From NCBI GenBank assembly GCA_037903475.1, contig JBAJFG010000096.1:186001-250000 (forward strand): a stretch of 64,000 nucleotides of DNA. Direction: 5' to 3'. Shown in pieces: positions 63,998-64,000 of this stretch. The stretch's first letter is position 1. Every line of letters begins with the position of its first letter. The stretch is from Ancylostoma caninum (taxonomy: Eukaryota; Nematoda; Chromadorea; Rhabditida; Ancylostomatidae). The translations under genes were made by a program, and so were the position numbers. Below the pieces are notes generated by a model. It saw nothing but the letters and a program-made list of their open reading frames with translations, made no database searches and was not told the DNA's origin.

Positions 63998-64000
63998 ATT

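Overview
The window is nuclear DNA from a nematode, most likely a strongylid (hookworm / Haemonchus group). The reasons are many small exons with GT..AG introns, an unmistakable nematode-type ryanodine receptor (UNC-68 type) starting [20 protein letters not shown], and AT-rich non-coding DNA full of short palindromic elements. The clade call is inference; no species is claimed.

Most of the window (about 3.3-45.3 kb, minus strand) is one gene, the ryanodine receptor calcium-release channel. I traced 102 exons with consistent splice phases. They sum to 11,760 coding bases, exactly 3,920 codons. They run from the start codon through the N-terminal ligand-binding-like and MIR region, RIH solenoid, SPRY1, RyR repeats 1-2, SPRY2, a long linker, SPRY3, the central solenoid, a basic/Ser-rich/acidic insertion, RyR repeats 3-4 and the start of the core helical domain. 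The last visible exon ends at 3327. The EF-hands, transmembrane segments and pore (roughly 1,100 more residues by family length) must lie beyond the left edge. Intron 1 is about 12 kb (33.3-45.3 kb) and is loaded with inverted repeats and a tetranucleotide tract. Intron 73 carries a 1.85-kb foldback element.

From 45.36 to 61.87 kb I see no convincing gene. This stretch is 5' flank/intergenic DNA with a hAT-type MITE, a short insertion flanked by 15-bp direct repeats that contains a degenerate hammerhead-ribozyme-like motif, large palindromes, an exact 90-bp tandem duplication and G/C homopolymer tracts.

At the right end (61.87-64.0 kb, minus strand) lies a complete-looking six-exon gene for a small secreted protein of 183 residues. 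It has a signal peptide, one Kunitz (BPTI) domain with an altered reactive loop, and two lustrin-type Cys-rich repeats. Both genes are transcribed leftward, but nothing suggests that they act together.
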